DNA from: Alkalihalobacillus pseudalcaliphilus
GTDB taxonomy: Bacteria; Bacillota; Bacilli; Bacillales; Bacillaceae_D
Length of the DNA: 64,000 nt
NCBI RefSeq assembly: GCF_028610675.1
Contig: NZ_JAQQWS010000006.1
Location: 62,001 to 126,000, forward strand
Direction: 5' to 3'
Part shown: positions 24,817 through 33,533 of the stretch, piece by piece
Position numbering within the stretch: position 1 is the first letter of the stretch
How the letters are laid out: every line of letters starts with the position of its first letter
Position numbers and translations under genes: made by a program
The notes under the pieces: model-generated
The model's input: the letters and a program-made list of their open reading frames with translations, nothing else
What the model was told of the DNA's origin: nothing
Database searches by the model: none

Positions 24817-25100
24817 ATCTAAATCCTATAAATCTTCTCAAAAATCATGAATTCAGTGTTTAGATATAGAATATCCTATTCATTTAAGGTCCCGAAAGAT
24901 TTCTCCTTAAAATGTTGTGAACCTCACAGGTTTCAAAAAACCTATTAATAATTAGAGTTTTTCTATTGACCAAACTGTATTTGACTGCATTTAACTTCAC
25001 TCTACGTAACCCATTCTAGTTAGGGCAATGGAATTGTTCCTTCCTAATAGCAGCAGAACGTCCTAGTAGGCATGATATTTCCGATACTGGGATACTCCTA

Positions 25101-25253
25101 CTAAAACATGAAACCTAAAGCTCCAAAAATTATAATACTTGGCACTCCATTTAATCCTAAATATTCAAAAAAGAAGTGGGATAGAATAGCCAATAAGATA
25201 AGAATTGGTGCATTAATAAAATAAAAGATATGATTTGGTTTATTCTTTTTCAT
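25101..25253 (-). CDS. 50-residue two-span membrane protein
   Basis: ATG preceded by AAGGATTG at usable spacing. It encodes MKKNKPNHIF, a hydrophobic segment APILILLAILSHFFF, a short turn (EYLGLNG) and a second segment ending GALGFMF. No family known to me. It lies alone in the AT-rich accessory block. Confidence 0.5.
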   Translation of the reverse strand: MKKNKPNHIFYFINAPILILLAILSHFFFEYLGLNGVPSIIIFGALGFMF

Positions 25254-25461
25254 ATACTTCAATCCTTAATATTCATACGTCATTGGCTTACTTAGGTTTC
25301 AATGTTACGCTATAATTAAGCAATCTTGGGGCACAACACGGCTTCTGTTAACACATCATATTAAAAATAAATTTATTACATAAGGGAGGACCACTAACTA
25401 AAACATCACTAATTCGAAATATAAAAAGGAACACCATATTTCCCCTTCCTTAGAAACTGCA

Positions 25462-26508
25462 TCATTCTATCTCTTCTAGTTTTATATCTTTATTATTAAT
25501 AAGACCAAGAACTTCATCAATGTTTGTTATTTCATAAGGTACGACCACACCATCTACCTGTTTTGATAACATAATTTTTAAAAGAGCTGCCGTCACCAGT
25601 GATGTCGTTTGATAATCTGAGAAAGTCTGTAGTGAATACCTTTTTATTGTTAATTTATTTTGAATATGCCCTTTAACTTCAACAGTAAGAATAGCTTCCT
25701 CTGGATTTTCAGGGTTATGTTTAACGATTTTTTTCATTATATTAGGACTAAGTTTAATTATGAATGGTAATAATCCAGCTTTTTTTAGGATGTATATTAA
25801 AGTATTGAACGTGTTATCACTCCAACCAGTCCAATAACTTATTGGATATTTATCGATTAGTAATAATCTTTCGGCGTGTTCAATATTCCTCACTTTTTTT
25901 GGTTTCTGATGTCCCAGGAAAGACATTTTTCTTGTCTGGGAGAAGCTAAAAGTTTTTTCTTGATTTCTAATTGGCTCATTGATCAAACGAAGCATGTCTT
26001 TTATTCCTGTTATTCCAACATTGGCATTCTTATTTTGTAAGAACCCTATATCTACAGACTCTATCTTGTCAAAATTAGCAACAGCTTTCTGAATGAGTAA
26101 ACCAGATAGACCTGGCAAGAATCCTGAGAATAATAATACACCCGTCTCTTGCCCTAAGGCATAATCGCCATACTTAATTGTATCTGTATACAAAGCATAG
26201 AAAGGAGTAACATCTAATGAGGGAATTTTCCTTTCTATACATAACTCTTGAATCTTAGGTTCAAGTTGCTTTACTAAGATAACAACGAAATCTACTCCTA
26301 CTAATGCTTGCTCAATACTACCAGCATCCATCACATTCAGGTAGCGCCATTCAGTACCCTTACCTTTATTAGAGGCAAAATCTATACCTCTTTCCTTATT
26401 ATAGTCAGTAATTGCGAAGGTCACATCTTCTGGAAAAAGACGTCTAATGTCACGGTATACTAGTTGTCCAAGTGTTCCTGTCGCTCCAACAATTAAGATT
26501 TTTTTCAA
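25462..26508 (-). CDS. saccharopine dehydrogenase-like NAD(P)-binding protein
   Basis: 348 residues, TTG start with GGGGAT upstream. The N-terminal Rossmann fold (ILIVGATGTLGQLVYRDI) carries an Asp at the end of strand 2 (ITDYNKERG). The DVTPFYALYTDTIKYGDYA region and the later hydrophobic segments resemble saccharopine-dehydrogenase-like reductases rather than lysine-pathway enzymes. A hydrophobic stretch near residues 238-255 (LIYILKKAGLLPFIIKL) suggests membrane association. Substrate unknown. A perfect palindrome lies 38 bp upstream of the start. Confidence 0.75.
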   Translation of the reverse strand: MKKILIVGATGTLGQLVYRDIRRLFPEDVTFAITDYNKERGIDFASNKGKGTEWRYLNVMDAGSIEQALVGVDFVVILVKQLEPKIQELCIERKIPSLDVTPFYALYTDTIKYGDYALGQETGVLLFSGFLPGLSGLLIQKAVANFDKIESVDIGFLQNKNANVGITGIKDMLRLINEPIRNQEKTFSFSQTRKMSFLGHQKPKKVRNIEHAERLLLIDKYPISYWTGWSDNTFNTLIYILKKAGLLPFIIKLSPNIMKKIVKHNPENPEEAILTVEVKGHIQNKLTIKRYSLQTFSDYQTTSLVTAALLKIMLSKQVDGVVVPYEITNIDEVLGLINNKDIKLEEIE

Positions 26509-26546
26509 TTAATCATCCCCAATTAACATCTCTTACGACTTATAGC

Positions 26547-26566
26547 CTATAAAGAGTTCTTTATAG
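26547..26566. promoter_or_regulatory. perfect palindrome, candidate operator
   Basis: CTATAAAGA, GT, TCTTTATAG: 9-bp arms with a 2-bp centre, the geometry of a homodimeric repressor site. It lies just upstream of the saccharopine-dehydrogenase-like gene on the minus strand and overlaps TATAAAG elements that could be its -10. Confidence 0.45.
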
Positions 26567-26687
26567 TATTTTATACTTCTATAAAAGTGTTACAATCCCT
26601 CTCTTTTAACCTGATCCTTTAGCAACATAGCCTATCTTTAATTAATTCATATGCTACTATGAAATCTAAGTATTAACATAATGCCAT

Positions 26688-26770
26688 TGTCACAGTGCCT
26701 TTAATCTTTTCACACCTTCATCAGCAAGAACTTAGACTAGTACCCTTTTTAAAAAAATAGCAGTATACAG
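26688..26770. repeat. direct repeat, right copy
   Basis: Shares the exact 22-bp core (26723-26744) and flanking similarity with 22646-22720, same orientation. The interval 26771-27140 has no gene. It holds two short direct repeats, TAAAATAAARTTTTCCGA at 26942 and 27047, in a tract of pyrimidine-rich sequence. Confidence 0.7.
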
Positions 26771-27140
26771 TTATGATTCTTAAATACGTTATATAGCCCA
26801 ATTTCTACTACTCTTATTTCTAAACTCTTAATAAGACAACTTAATTTGAGTACTAATTCTATAAATTTATTCTAACTATGTTCCCCCCAAATAAACTCAT
26901 CCGAAATCACCCACTTCAAACCCCCATTCCACCGTTCCAGCTAAAATAAAGTTTTCCGACAAACCCTCCTTTTTCGCCTTTTCCGGATCAAAAATCACCC
27001 GTTTTTCACCTCTTTTCCACCCGTTTTTTCACGTTTTTTTCGCAGTTAAAATAAAATTTTCCGATAATAGAAGAAGGAAAATTAAAGAAAGAGATATTGG
27101 AAAACCATTGATACTGTTCGTTTTCAGACGTTTTAGACAG

Positions 27141-27193
27141 AAAAAAGACCCGATTTCGGAGATGTTTATTCTCACAAAATTCGAGTCTTTTTT
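27141..27193 (-). terminator. terminator of rlmD
   Basis: AAAAAAGAC-CGA pairs with TCG-GTCTTTTTT around a long loop, with TTTTTT on the minus strand. The loop and the following bases contain two copies of TTCGGRRATGTTTATTCT (27155 and 27192). Confidence 0.6.
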
Positions 27194-27239
27194 CGGAAAT
27201 GTTTATTCTGTTTCGGAAGACTTTATTATGGGGTTACAT

Positions 27240-28640
27240 TCACAATACTAACTCCGTCACACTCTCTACTTGTGCTGTCCATGGGAACATATCTACTGGC
27301 TGGATGCCTTTGACTTTGTAACCCGCTTTTCGTAGCAGCTCCACATCTTTGGCTAGTGTCGAAGGATTACAGGACACGTATACGACACGTTTTGGTTTTA
27401 CTTCAATGATTGATTGCAAAAGCTTATCATCGCAGCCGGTTCTTGGCGGATCAACGAGAATGACATCTGGCTTCCAGCCTTCCTTCACCCACCTTGGTAA
27501 CCATTTTTCTGCTGACCCCACCTCATAACGCACATGCTCAAATCCGTGTTTCTTAGCATTTTTTCTAGCGTCTTGAATAGAATCCTCAATGACATCCATC
27601 CCTCTTACTTCAGAGGCTTTGTCTGCTAGCCACAGTCCAATCGTTCCGACACCACAATAAGCATCAACGATTTTTTCTGTTCCAGTCAGTTTGGCCGCTT
27701 TTTGTGCTTCATTATAAAGCTTGACCGTTTGTTTTGGATTTAATTGAAAAAATGCTCTTGCCGATAAATCAAATGAAATATCCCCTAAACGCTCTTCGAT
27801 GACTTCTTCACCATCTAAATGAACCGTTTTATCACCAAAAATGAGCGAGGTTTTCTTATTATTAACATTTAACTGTAAAGATGTTACTTCTGGTAGACGC
27901 TTATTAATTTCCGCTGTTATTAAGTTGAGCCTCGGTATATTCATATCCGTTGTGACTAATACGACCTGCACTTGGCCTGTCTCAAAACCAACTCGAGTTA
28001 CAATCGTTCGAATGAGACCGCGTCTTTTTCGTTCATCGTAAATAGAGACTTGGAAATCATTCAAGATTTGCTTAATGACGGTTGTTACTTTATTTGTCGT
28101 CTTATGTTGAACGATACATGCGGATAGATCAATAAGTTCATGGGACTTTTCAGCATACAAACCGGCAATCACTTCTCCATTTTTTTTACCGACCTGCATT
28201 TGACTCTTATTCCGATAATACCAAGGCTCCTCCATACCAATTGTTTCTTGAACTTTGATTTTATCTAACGAAAGCTTTGAATAGCGTTCAAATGCTTGTA
28301 CGATAATATCTTTCTTTGCACTCAAGGTGCTTTCATACGTCATATGTTGGAGCTGACAACCTCCACATTGATCATAGATAGGGCAAGGGGGCTCCACCCT
28401 ATTTGGTGAAGCTTTACGAACCTTACTAATTTTTGCCTCAGAGAATTTTGTGCCGACCTTCGTTACTTCGGCGACAATTTCTTCTTCTGGTAACGCTCCT
28501 GGAACAAAAACAACCTTCCGTTTAAAATATCCGACTCCTTCTCCATTAATGCCTAGTCTTTTGATCGTTAATGGAAAACGCTGTCCAACTTTTATATGAA
28601 CGTCTTCTTTTGGTTTATGATATCTCTTTTTTTGATTCAT
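27240..28640 (-). CDS. rlmD: 23S rRNA (uracil-5-)-methyltransferase, RlmD/RumA family
   Basis: 466 residues; ATG at 28640 has AAGGTGG upstream, and the longer frame lacks a site. It transfers methyl from S-adenosylmethionine to C5 of a uracil in RNA. Order: TRAM domain (VGQRFPLTIKRLGINGEGVG), iron-sulphur cluster Cys in PPCPIYDQCGGCQLQ with a further Cys in ACIVQH, central domain, then the methyltransferase: ARAFFQLNPKQT, VDAYCGVGTIGLWLA, LVDPPRTGCD, and VSCNPSTLAKDV with the nucleophile Cys. Bacillus has two such paralogues, so the exact uracil is not certain. Confidence 0.9.
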   Translation of the reverse strand: MNQKKRYHKPKEDVHIKVGQRFPLTIKRLGINGEGVGYFKRKVVFVPGALPEEEIVAEVTKVGTKFSEAKISKVRKASPNRVEPPCPIYDQCGGCQLQHMTYESTLSAKKDIIVQAFERYSKLSLDKIKVQETIGMEEPWYYRNKSQMQVGKKNGEVIAGLYAEKSHELIDLSACIVQHKTTNKVTTVIKQILNDFQVSIYDERKRRGLIRTIVTRVGFETGQVQVVLVTTDMNIPRLNLITAEINKRLPEVTSLQLNVNNKKTSLIFGDKTVHLDGEEVIEERLGDISFDLSARAFFQLNPKQTVKLYNEAQKAAKLTGTEKIVDAYCGVGTIGLWLADKASEVRGMDVIEDSIQDARKNAKKHGFEHVRYEVGSAEKWLPRWVKEGWKPDVILVDPPRTGCDDKLLQSIIEVKPKRVVYVSCNPSTLAKDVELLRKAGYKVKGIQPVDMFPWTAQVESVTELVL

Positions 28641-28894
28641 TAACAAATTCCACCTTATAACAGCAACTTTGAAAAATACTCGATTCTTTTGATATATGCC
28701 CTCCATTATAGCATGTTCAAAAAACTTCCTAAACTTTCTAGAACGGAACTGTTTCTTTTTTTGTTACAATGACAGAACATAAGGCAAATGCTTATTATAC
28801 ATAATTTTATTCGTAAGTTGTGTTGATTTAATAAGTTCTGCCATAAAAAACTTTTGAAAGCGACCTTTTGTTTGCTTTTTAAGGAGAGATTGTT

Positions 28895-29257
28895 TTGTCT
28901 ATACCTACAGATGTTGCTTCACTACAAATTATGGCCCATGTTTATCAAAAAAATAGTGCTCAATCTATTTATGAAAAGACGGTAACCAGTTTAGTAGAAA
29001 ATGTGCCTTATATTAATTGGGCTGGGATATATTTATATGAACAGCTAGACCATAAACTGGTAGCTGCTTCCTCATTTGAGAACGATATTAGATGGGAATG
29101 TAATGGAGAGCTCAAATTTCCAATTATGAACCAAGAAGACAAAGAGATTGGACTTATGCTTGTCCGCAGTCTACAGCCTATTGCGTTTGACGTGACGGAT
29201 GTAAGTACACTTGAAACAATTGCCAAAGCGATTGGACATGAAACCCTTTTAAACTAA
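28895..29257 (+). CDS. GAF-domain protein
   Basis: 120 residues, TTG start behind AAGGAG. A single short GAF-like domain, with VPYINWAGIYLYEQ at the first core strand and MNQEDKEIGLMLVRS near the end. Ligand-binding residues cannot be assigned. No effector domain is attached, so it may be a stand-alone sensor or a free-methionine sulphoxide reductase-like relative; the catalytic Cys set of that family is not seen. Single gene with its own terminator. Confidence 0.7.
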   Translation: MSIPTDVASLQIMAHVYQKNSAQSIYEKTVTSLVENVPYINWAGIYLYEQLDHKLVAASSFENDIRWECNGELKFPIMNQEDKEIGLMLVRSLQPIAFDVTDVSTLETIAKAIGHETLLN

Positions 29258-29267
29258 ATGTGGGAGG

Positions 29268-29298
29268 AGACTACCTTTTGTGGACGGTAGTCTTTTTT
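29268..29298 (+). terminator. terminator of the GAF gene
   Basis: AGACTACC/GGTAGTCT stem, 10-nt loop, TTTTT tail. TATGAAAGTT of the dispersed element starts at 29300. Confidence 0.88.
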
Positions 29299-29299
29299 A

Positions 29300-29635
29300 T
29301 ATGAAAGTTAACTAAAGCTCAAGTGCTCTTCTTCGAAGATCGCTCCGGGAATGGGGGCACGCTTTCCGCAGGCGGGCGCTGAGCTAACTTGCTTACGCAA
29401 GTGGATCTCAGCCTGCCCTTTCCTCCTGCAGGAGTCGGCCTCCCCATTCCCTCCGCTTTGGCTAGTGCAGGCTTCTTGATTCGTACACTTCTCATACAAA
29501 TGAATAAATAAGAAATAATTAAAGCTAACAAACCAAGAAGCAAAATCATATTGTATGAAAAGCCACCAGTTAAAAGAGCAAAACCATACTTTCGTTTTTG
29601 TTGGTGGCGGAGTGACTGGGGCTTCTTCAGTCTTT
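29300..29635. repeat. dispersed intergenic element, copy 2
   Basis: Begins TATGAAAGTT. Its core, about 29347-29452, is a long imperfect inverted repeat: GGGAATGGGG at one end and CCCCATTCCC at the other, with GGGCGCTGAG/CTCAGCCTGCCC inside. A hairpin GCCACCA...TGGTGGC follows, with CATACTTTCGTTTTTGT in its loop, then GGAGTGACTGGGGCTTC. Array C abuts its right end. Confidence 0.8.
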
Positions 29636-30003
29636 TTCGTGCAGTTACTCACCTTCTTCCTTCGAGTAACTGACATGTTTGGCCTTTTTCGTGTAGTTAC
29701 TCACGCTTTTCCTTTGAGTAACTGACATGTTCGGCATTTTTCGTGCAGTTACTCACGCTTTTCCTTTGTGCAACTGACATGTTTGGCCTTTTTCGTGCAG
29801 TTACTCACGCTTTTCCTTCGAGTAACTGACATGTTTGGCCTTTTTCGTGTAGTTACTCACGCTTTTCCTTTGCGTAACTGACATGTTTGGCCTTTTTCGT
29901 GTAGTTACTCACGCTTTTCCTTTGAGTAACTGACATGTTCGGCCTTTTTCGTGCAGTTACTCACGCTTTTCCTTTGAGTAACTGACATGTTCGACCTTTT
30001 CCG
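29636..30003. repeat. Array C: seven 52-bp hairpin units (GAGTAACT family)
   Basis: Corresponding points fall at 29664, 29716, 29768, 29820, 29872, 29924 and 29976, exactly 52 bp apart. Each unit reads AGTTACTC, a 13-nt loop such as ACGCTTTTCCTTT, GAGTAACT, then GACATGTTYGGCCTTTTTCG and a 3-base link. The 8-bp arms are perfect in most units; single changes (GTGCAACT, GCGTAACT) mark units three and five. It is the more regular relative of array B. Confidence 0.93.
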
Positions 30004-30039
30004 TGTAGACTCTTTGGTTCGTGTGCTTCTCTCGTTCAA

Positions 30040-30510
30040 AAAACCTCATTGAAAAAAAGCCACCAGTTATAGAGCAAAACCATACGTTCATTTTTGTTGG
30101 TGATGAGTTGCTGAGCAAGTCATCATGGCAGTTTTGTATGAAAGTTACTTGGGAGCGAAAGTTTGTGTCTTGAACTGGTCATCGGTTCCTTTGAGTTATT
30201 AACATGTCCGGCTTTTTTACCCATGATTATATGTGACTAGCCATTTTCATCGACATGATCTCGTCCTTTTTTGCCCTTGATCATGTCGACCTACTGCCTT
30301 CATCGACATGTCGCAACGTTACTCGCGGCACATCACTTAAATAACTGTCACGCTCGCTCCTTTTCATGCAGACCCTCTGGTTCGTACACTTCCCATACAA
30401 AACCAAATGAATTGATAAGTCAAAGTTAGAGAGCCAAACGCTATTTTCATCTTTGTTGGTGGCGAAGTGAATCGGGCTTCGCATGTGGGTTCTGTATGAC
30501 GTTACTGCTA
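30040..30510. repeat. further dispersed-element modules behind array C
   Basis: Holds AGCCACCAG with CATTTTTGTTGGTGATGAGT (compare 19430), another TATGAAAGTT at 30137-30146 followed by GTTTGTGTCTTGAA, a GACATGAT/ATCATGTC-rich stretch, and a last CATCTTTGTTGGTGGCGAAG near 30450. From 30511 to 30715 a 36-codon frame on the minus strand (ATGATTCATGGG start near 30698) has no binding site; I do not call it a gene. Confidence 0.65.
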
Positions 30511-30715
30511 ATGCTGATATAGGTTTAACCTTTTAATATTTGTATTACCATGCCATCTGTCACAATGTTGTACTGGATTTTTTGGCTTCATGATTTCTTT
30601 ATCTTTATCTTTGCAGCCTCAGCATTGATCTCTATTTTTCCTTCGCCATTGCTGCGTATTTTCATTTGCTCGGCATCTGAATCATACCCATGAATCATCA
30701 ATTTCGCCCAAAATA

Positions 30716-30741
30716 AAAATAGCCCCCAAAAGAGCTATTTT
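30716..30741 (-). terminator. terminator of pdaA
   Basis: Minus strand AAAATAGCTC/GGGGCTATTTT with one G-U pair, then TTATTTT; 7 bp after the stop. Confidence 0.8.
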
Positions 30742-30747
30742 AACTTA

Positions 30748-31551
30748 TTATCTTGGAAATGGGAGCTGTTCCATTTGTCTTTCAAACATTAAGTCATCTA
30801 AGCTTTTAAATTCATAGCCTAATTTCCTTGCTTCGTCAATGACGCGTGGTAATGCCTCGGCATTATCAGATGATACAGAATGAATAAGCATAATAGCACC
30901 AGGGTGAATACGTTTCATGATGTTGTTATAGGCATATTCTCCACCCTTCTGTGCATTCACATCCCAATCTTTATAAGCCATCGACCAAAAAACATTCGTA
31001 TAACCGAGCTTATTGGAAAGCGTTAAGCTTCGTTCACTAAACTCACCTCGAGGAGCCCGTAGATAATTCATTTCCTTAACGCCCGTTAGCTCAGTGAATT
31101 TCTTTTTAACTTTATCAAGCTCCTCAATCAGTTTACCATCCCCTACTGTAGGTAAGCTTGGATGATGCCAGGAATGATTTCCCACAATATGACCTTCTGC
31201 AACCATCCGTTTAACCAAGTCTGGTGCCGTTTCTAAGTAATGACCTGTTACAAAAAAAGTAGCTGGTACTTTTTTTGCTTTTAGAACATTTAAAACCTCT
31301 TCCGTATAACCATTTTCATAACCATTGTCAAAGGTTACATATAAATGTTTCTGTCCTGTATTCCCAATAAAAATACCACCCGTTTTATCTAAAAGCTCTT
31401 GATAAATCGTTTCAGTCTTAACGGGAACATTGTTTTTCGCTGGGATATAGCTCCAGTTATAGGACTGCTCAGCGAATGCTGTAAGTGGGAAGGAGCCAAA
31501 AACGAGCGTGATGCATACGCTCATACACAATACAGAAATTAAGTGCTTCAC
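30748..31551 (-). CDS. pdaA: delta-lactam-biosynthetic de-N-acetylase (PdaA-type polysaccharide deacetylase)
   Basis: 267 residues, GTG start. Removes the acetyl group from muramic acid so that muramic delta-lactam can form in the spore cortex. Sec signal peptide with cleavage after TAFAEQ. The family-specific YNWSYIPAKNN, LYVTFDNGYENGY (metal Asp), ATFFVTGHYLE, IVGNHSWHHPSLP (metal His pair), YLRAPRGEFSERS and IMLIHSVS are all present and match PdaA rather than other CE4 enzymes. Its presence indicates an endospore former. Expression is expected in the forespore, but no sigma-G box was identified with confidence. Confidence 0.92.
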   Translation of the reverse strand: MKHLISVLCMSVCITLVFGSFPLTAFAEQSYNWSYIPAKNNVPVKTETIYQELLDKTGGIFIGNTGQKHLYVTFDNGYENGYTEEVLNVLKAKKVPATFFVTGHYLETAPDLVKRMVAEGHIVGNHSWHHPSLPTVGDGKLIEELDKVKKKFTELTGVKEMNYLRAPRGEFSERSLTLSNKLGYTNVFWSMAYKDWDVNAQKGGEYAYNNIMKRIHPGAIMLIHSVSSDNAEALPRVIDEARKLGYEFKSLDDLMFERQMEQLPFPR

Positions 31552-31708
31552 AACTCATCATTCCTATCATTTTTTGCTTAGTTTCTCACGAATAACTAAC
31601 ATTATTCTCACAAACCCTAAGTCAAGAAAAGGTAGCAATAAAAATGGCTAGAAATGCTTGAATTAGTTTCAGTACATTTAACTTTTTGAAATGAGCAGCT
31701 ATAAATCA

Positions 31709-32656
31709 CTATGTTAATTCTTTTTTCATAACGTGGAAGCGTCTTGTAACCGAAAAACCAGCTTTCAGGTATAGGTGACCCGCAGCAGACTTTTCACTCG
31801 TCCACAAAAACCAGGCATGATGCAATCCTTCTGAACGCATTTGTTGTAAGCAATCTTGCAATAAAATTTTACCTAAGCCTTTACCTTGCATCGTTTCCGC
31901 TACACCGAACGGCCCAAAACGCTCTGCAATTCCTTCATAACCACCGTACATACAAAAACCTACAACCTCACCTTTAAACCTAATGACAAGTACTTGTCCC
32001 ATCGGTAAACCTTGTAAGAGCCCTTCTCGAATGGCCCTCCCCCAGTCGGGATTAAATTGTTGATTAGCAAATAAGATAATTTCATATATATCTTGATTTT
32101 CCAGTTGTTTGAACGAAAAACCTTCACTTTCTCTTAAAGCTTTTAGTTGCTCAATTTCTTTATGAGGCTTCCATTTAATAAGACTCCTATCCATAGCAAC
32201 AGGTGAATAAAGTTTTTGAAAACCTTGTTTTAACAAGAACTGATACCCTGATGGATAAGCCTCTTCATCTAATCCAGGTAAGATGTAATTAGGTGCATAG
32301 GAGGCAAAAAAGACGGATGTTCTGCCTAACTCCTGTAAAAAAAACTCTGCATCATGAAATAGTTTCGACGCCACATCTTGTTTCTGATAATCTTCTGCAA
32401 CAAAAAAGAATGGAATCCACCCATTGTCAGTCTCCAAATTTACTCCGAGTGGCACCAACCTGCGCACAGCATAAACAACACCAATAAGTTTCTCTTTAAC
32501 AAAAGCTAGACGTAAACCTACTGGATCAAAATTGGCATCTAAAAGAACTAAATGACTAAACCTTTTGGGTGTTATTGGATCTTCTTTTAACGTTTTATTC
32601 CAAAGCTCAACAATTGCCTTTTCATCTCCAGACTGATAATGACGAAATGTAAACAT
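31709..32656 (-). CDS. GNAT-family N-acetyltransferase with two GNAT modules
   Basis: 315 residues; ATG at 32656 (MFTFRHYQSGDE) has AGAGGAGGGG upstream. Two acetyl-CoA transferase modules in tandem: the N-terminal one (about 1-150) with FFFVAEDYQKQDVASKLF, and the C-terminal one (about 180-315) with the acetyl-CoA loop VAETMQGKGLGKILLQ and WTSEKSAAGHLYLKAGF. Substrate unknown. It follows the PIG-L gene by 16 bp on the same strand, so the two probably form an operon, perhaps removing and adding acetyl groups on one metabolite. Confidence 0.85.
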   Translation of the reverse strand: MFTFRHYQSGDEKAIVELWNKTLKEDPITPKRFSHLVLLDANFDPVGLRLAFVKEKLIGVVYAVRRLVPLGVNLETDNGWIPFFFVAEDYQKQDVASKLFHDAEFFLQELGRTSVFFASYAPNYILPGLDEEAYPSGYQFLLKQGFQKLYSPVAMDRSLIKWKPHKEIEQLKALRESEGFSFKQLENQDIYEIILFANQQFNPDWGRAIREGLLQGLPMGQVLVIRFKGEVVGFCMYGGYEGIAERFGPFGVAETMQGKGLGKILLQDCLQQMRSEGLHHAWFLWTSEKSAAGHLYLKAGFSVTRRFHVMKKELT

Positions 32657-32672
32657 TTTTATCCCCTCCTCT

Positions 32673-33386
32673 TTATATTTCAAATCCAGGAATATGCGAA
32701 CCCTTTCGTACATTCTGCCCACGTGCCATTTTTAATGTTTGTGCATACTTCGTACGATTTAAACACCCTCGCATCGTACCCAACGCTTGATAATAATCAT
32801 AATACCGAAATGACGTTGAATTCATAATAAACCAGTAATGGGACAAAGCCTCTAGATACGTCTCGAATTCTTCGGTCACATCAACATATATATCCGGAAC
32901 ATACTCCTCCATATCCTCCCAGTTTTCACTGTGAAAATAAGGATAATAATGTGGTGGAAGTCCATCGAGTTCAAAACCAACTAACCCTGTTTTTAACTGG
33001 GCGGCCTGAACAATTTGCTGACATAACATATGGTCAGGATGGATGCTTTTTTCCCAGTGTGTAATAACTAGATCAGGTCTCAGCCTCCTCATATGCTTAG
33101 CTACTTCCGTTATTATTTCATCACTTAAAACTAATTCCGCATCTTTATAATTTAATGTAATACTACTGCCACCTAGTAATTTAGCAACTTGATGTGACTC
33201 TTTAATTTTTTGCACACGGTACTCATCCACAGACATGTGAGTGGGATTTCCCTTCTCACCAGCTGTTAAATGAAGGAATGTAACCTCCCAGCCAGCTTTT
33301 GCATATTTATGGGCGATAGCACCCGCTTGAATCTCTGCATCACCACAATGGGCACCAACTACGACTAAGCTTTTTGTTGAATTCAT
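32673..33386 (-). CDS. PIG-L/LmbE-family deacetylase-like protein
   Basis: 237 residues, ATG behind AAGGAG. The zinc-dependent N-acetylglucosamine deacetylase fold of MshB/BshB is recognised from VVVGAHCGDAEIQAG, FLHLTAGEKGNP, VDEYRVQKIKES, RRLRPDLVITHWEKSIHPDH. In the usual motif HPDD the first Asp is the general base and the second binds zinc. Here it reads HCGD, so the zinc ligands (His, Asp, and His of HPDH) are kept but the general base is Gly. It may be inactive, use another base, or act on a different bond. Operon with the GNAT gene. Confidence 0.85.
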   Translation of the reverse strand: MNSTKSLVVVGAHCGDAEIQAGAIAHKYAKAGWEVTFLHLTAGEKGNPTHMSVDEYRVQKIKESHQVAKLLGGSSITLNYKDAELVLSDEIITEVAKHMRRLRPDLVITHWEKSIHPDHMLCQQIVQAAQLKTGLVGFELDGLPPHYYPYFHSENWEDMEEYVPDIYVDVTEEFETYLEALSHYWFIMNSTSFRYYDYYQALGTMRGCLNRTKYAQTLKMARGQNVRKGSHIPGFEI

Positions 33387-33488
33387 TGGATCACTCCTTA
33401 AAATATAATGAACAAATTAATGATACAACCTAAAATTATATTTTATATAGCACATGATAACTAAATATTCCGACATATACATTGTGAG

Positions 33489-33527
33489 AAAAGCCGTCCT
33501 TTTTATTGACTAAAATGGACGGCTTTT
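33489..33527 (-). terminator. terminator of the fumarase gene
   Basis: AAAAGCCGTCC/GGACGGCTTTT, 11-bp perfect stem, 17-nt loop. It ends 7 bp after the stop; minus-strand tail is CTTTTCTC. Confidence 0.8.
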
Positions 33528-33533
33528 GAATTT

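Noticed and set aside
29308..29676. Minus-strand frames of 122 and 76 codons
   Set aside because: They read through the GC-rich palindromic element and array C with no start signal.
30590..30698. 36-codon minus-strand frame, Lys/Glu/Ile-rich
   Set aside because: No ribosome binding site and no partner; could be a remnant but the evidence is too thin.
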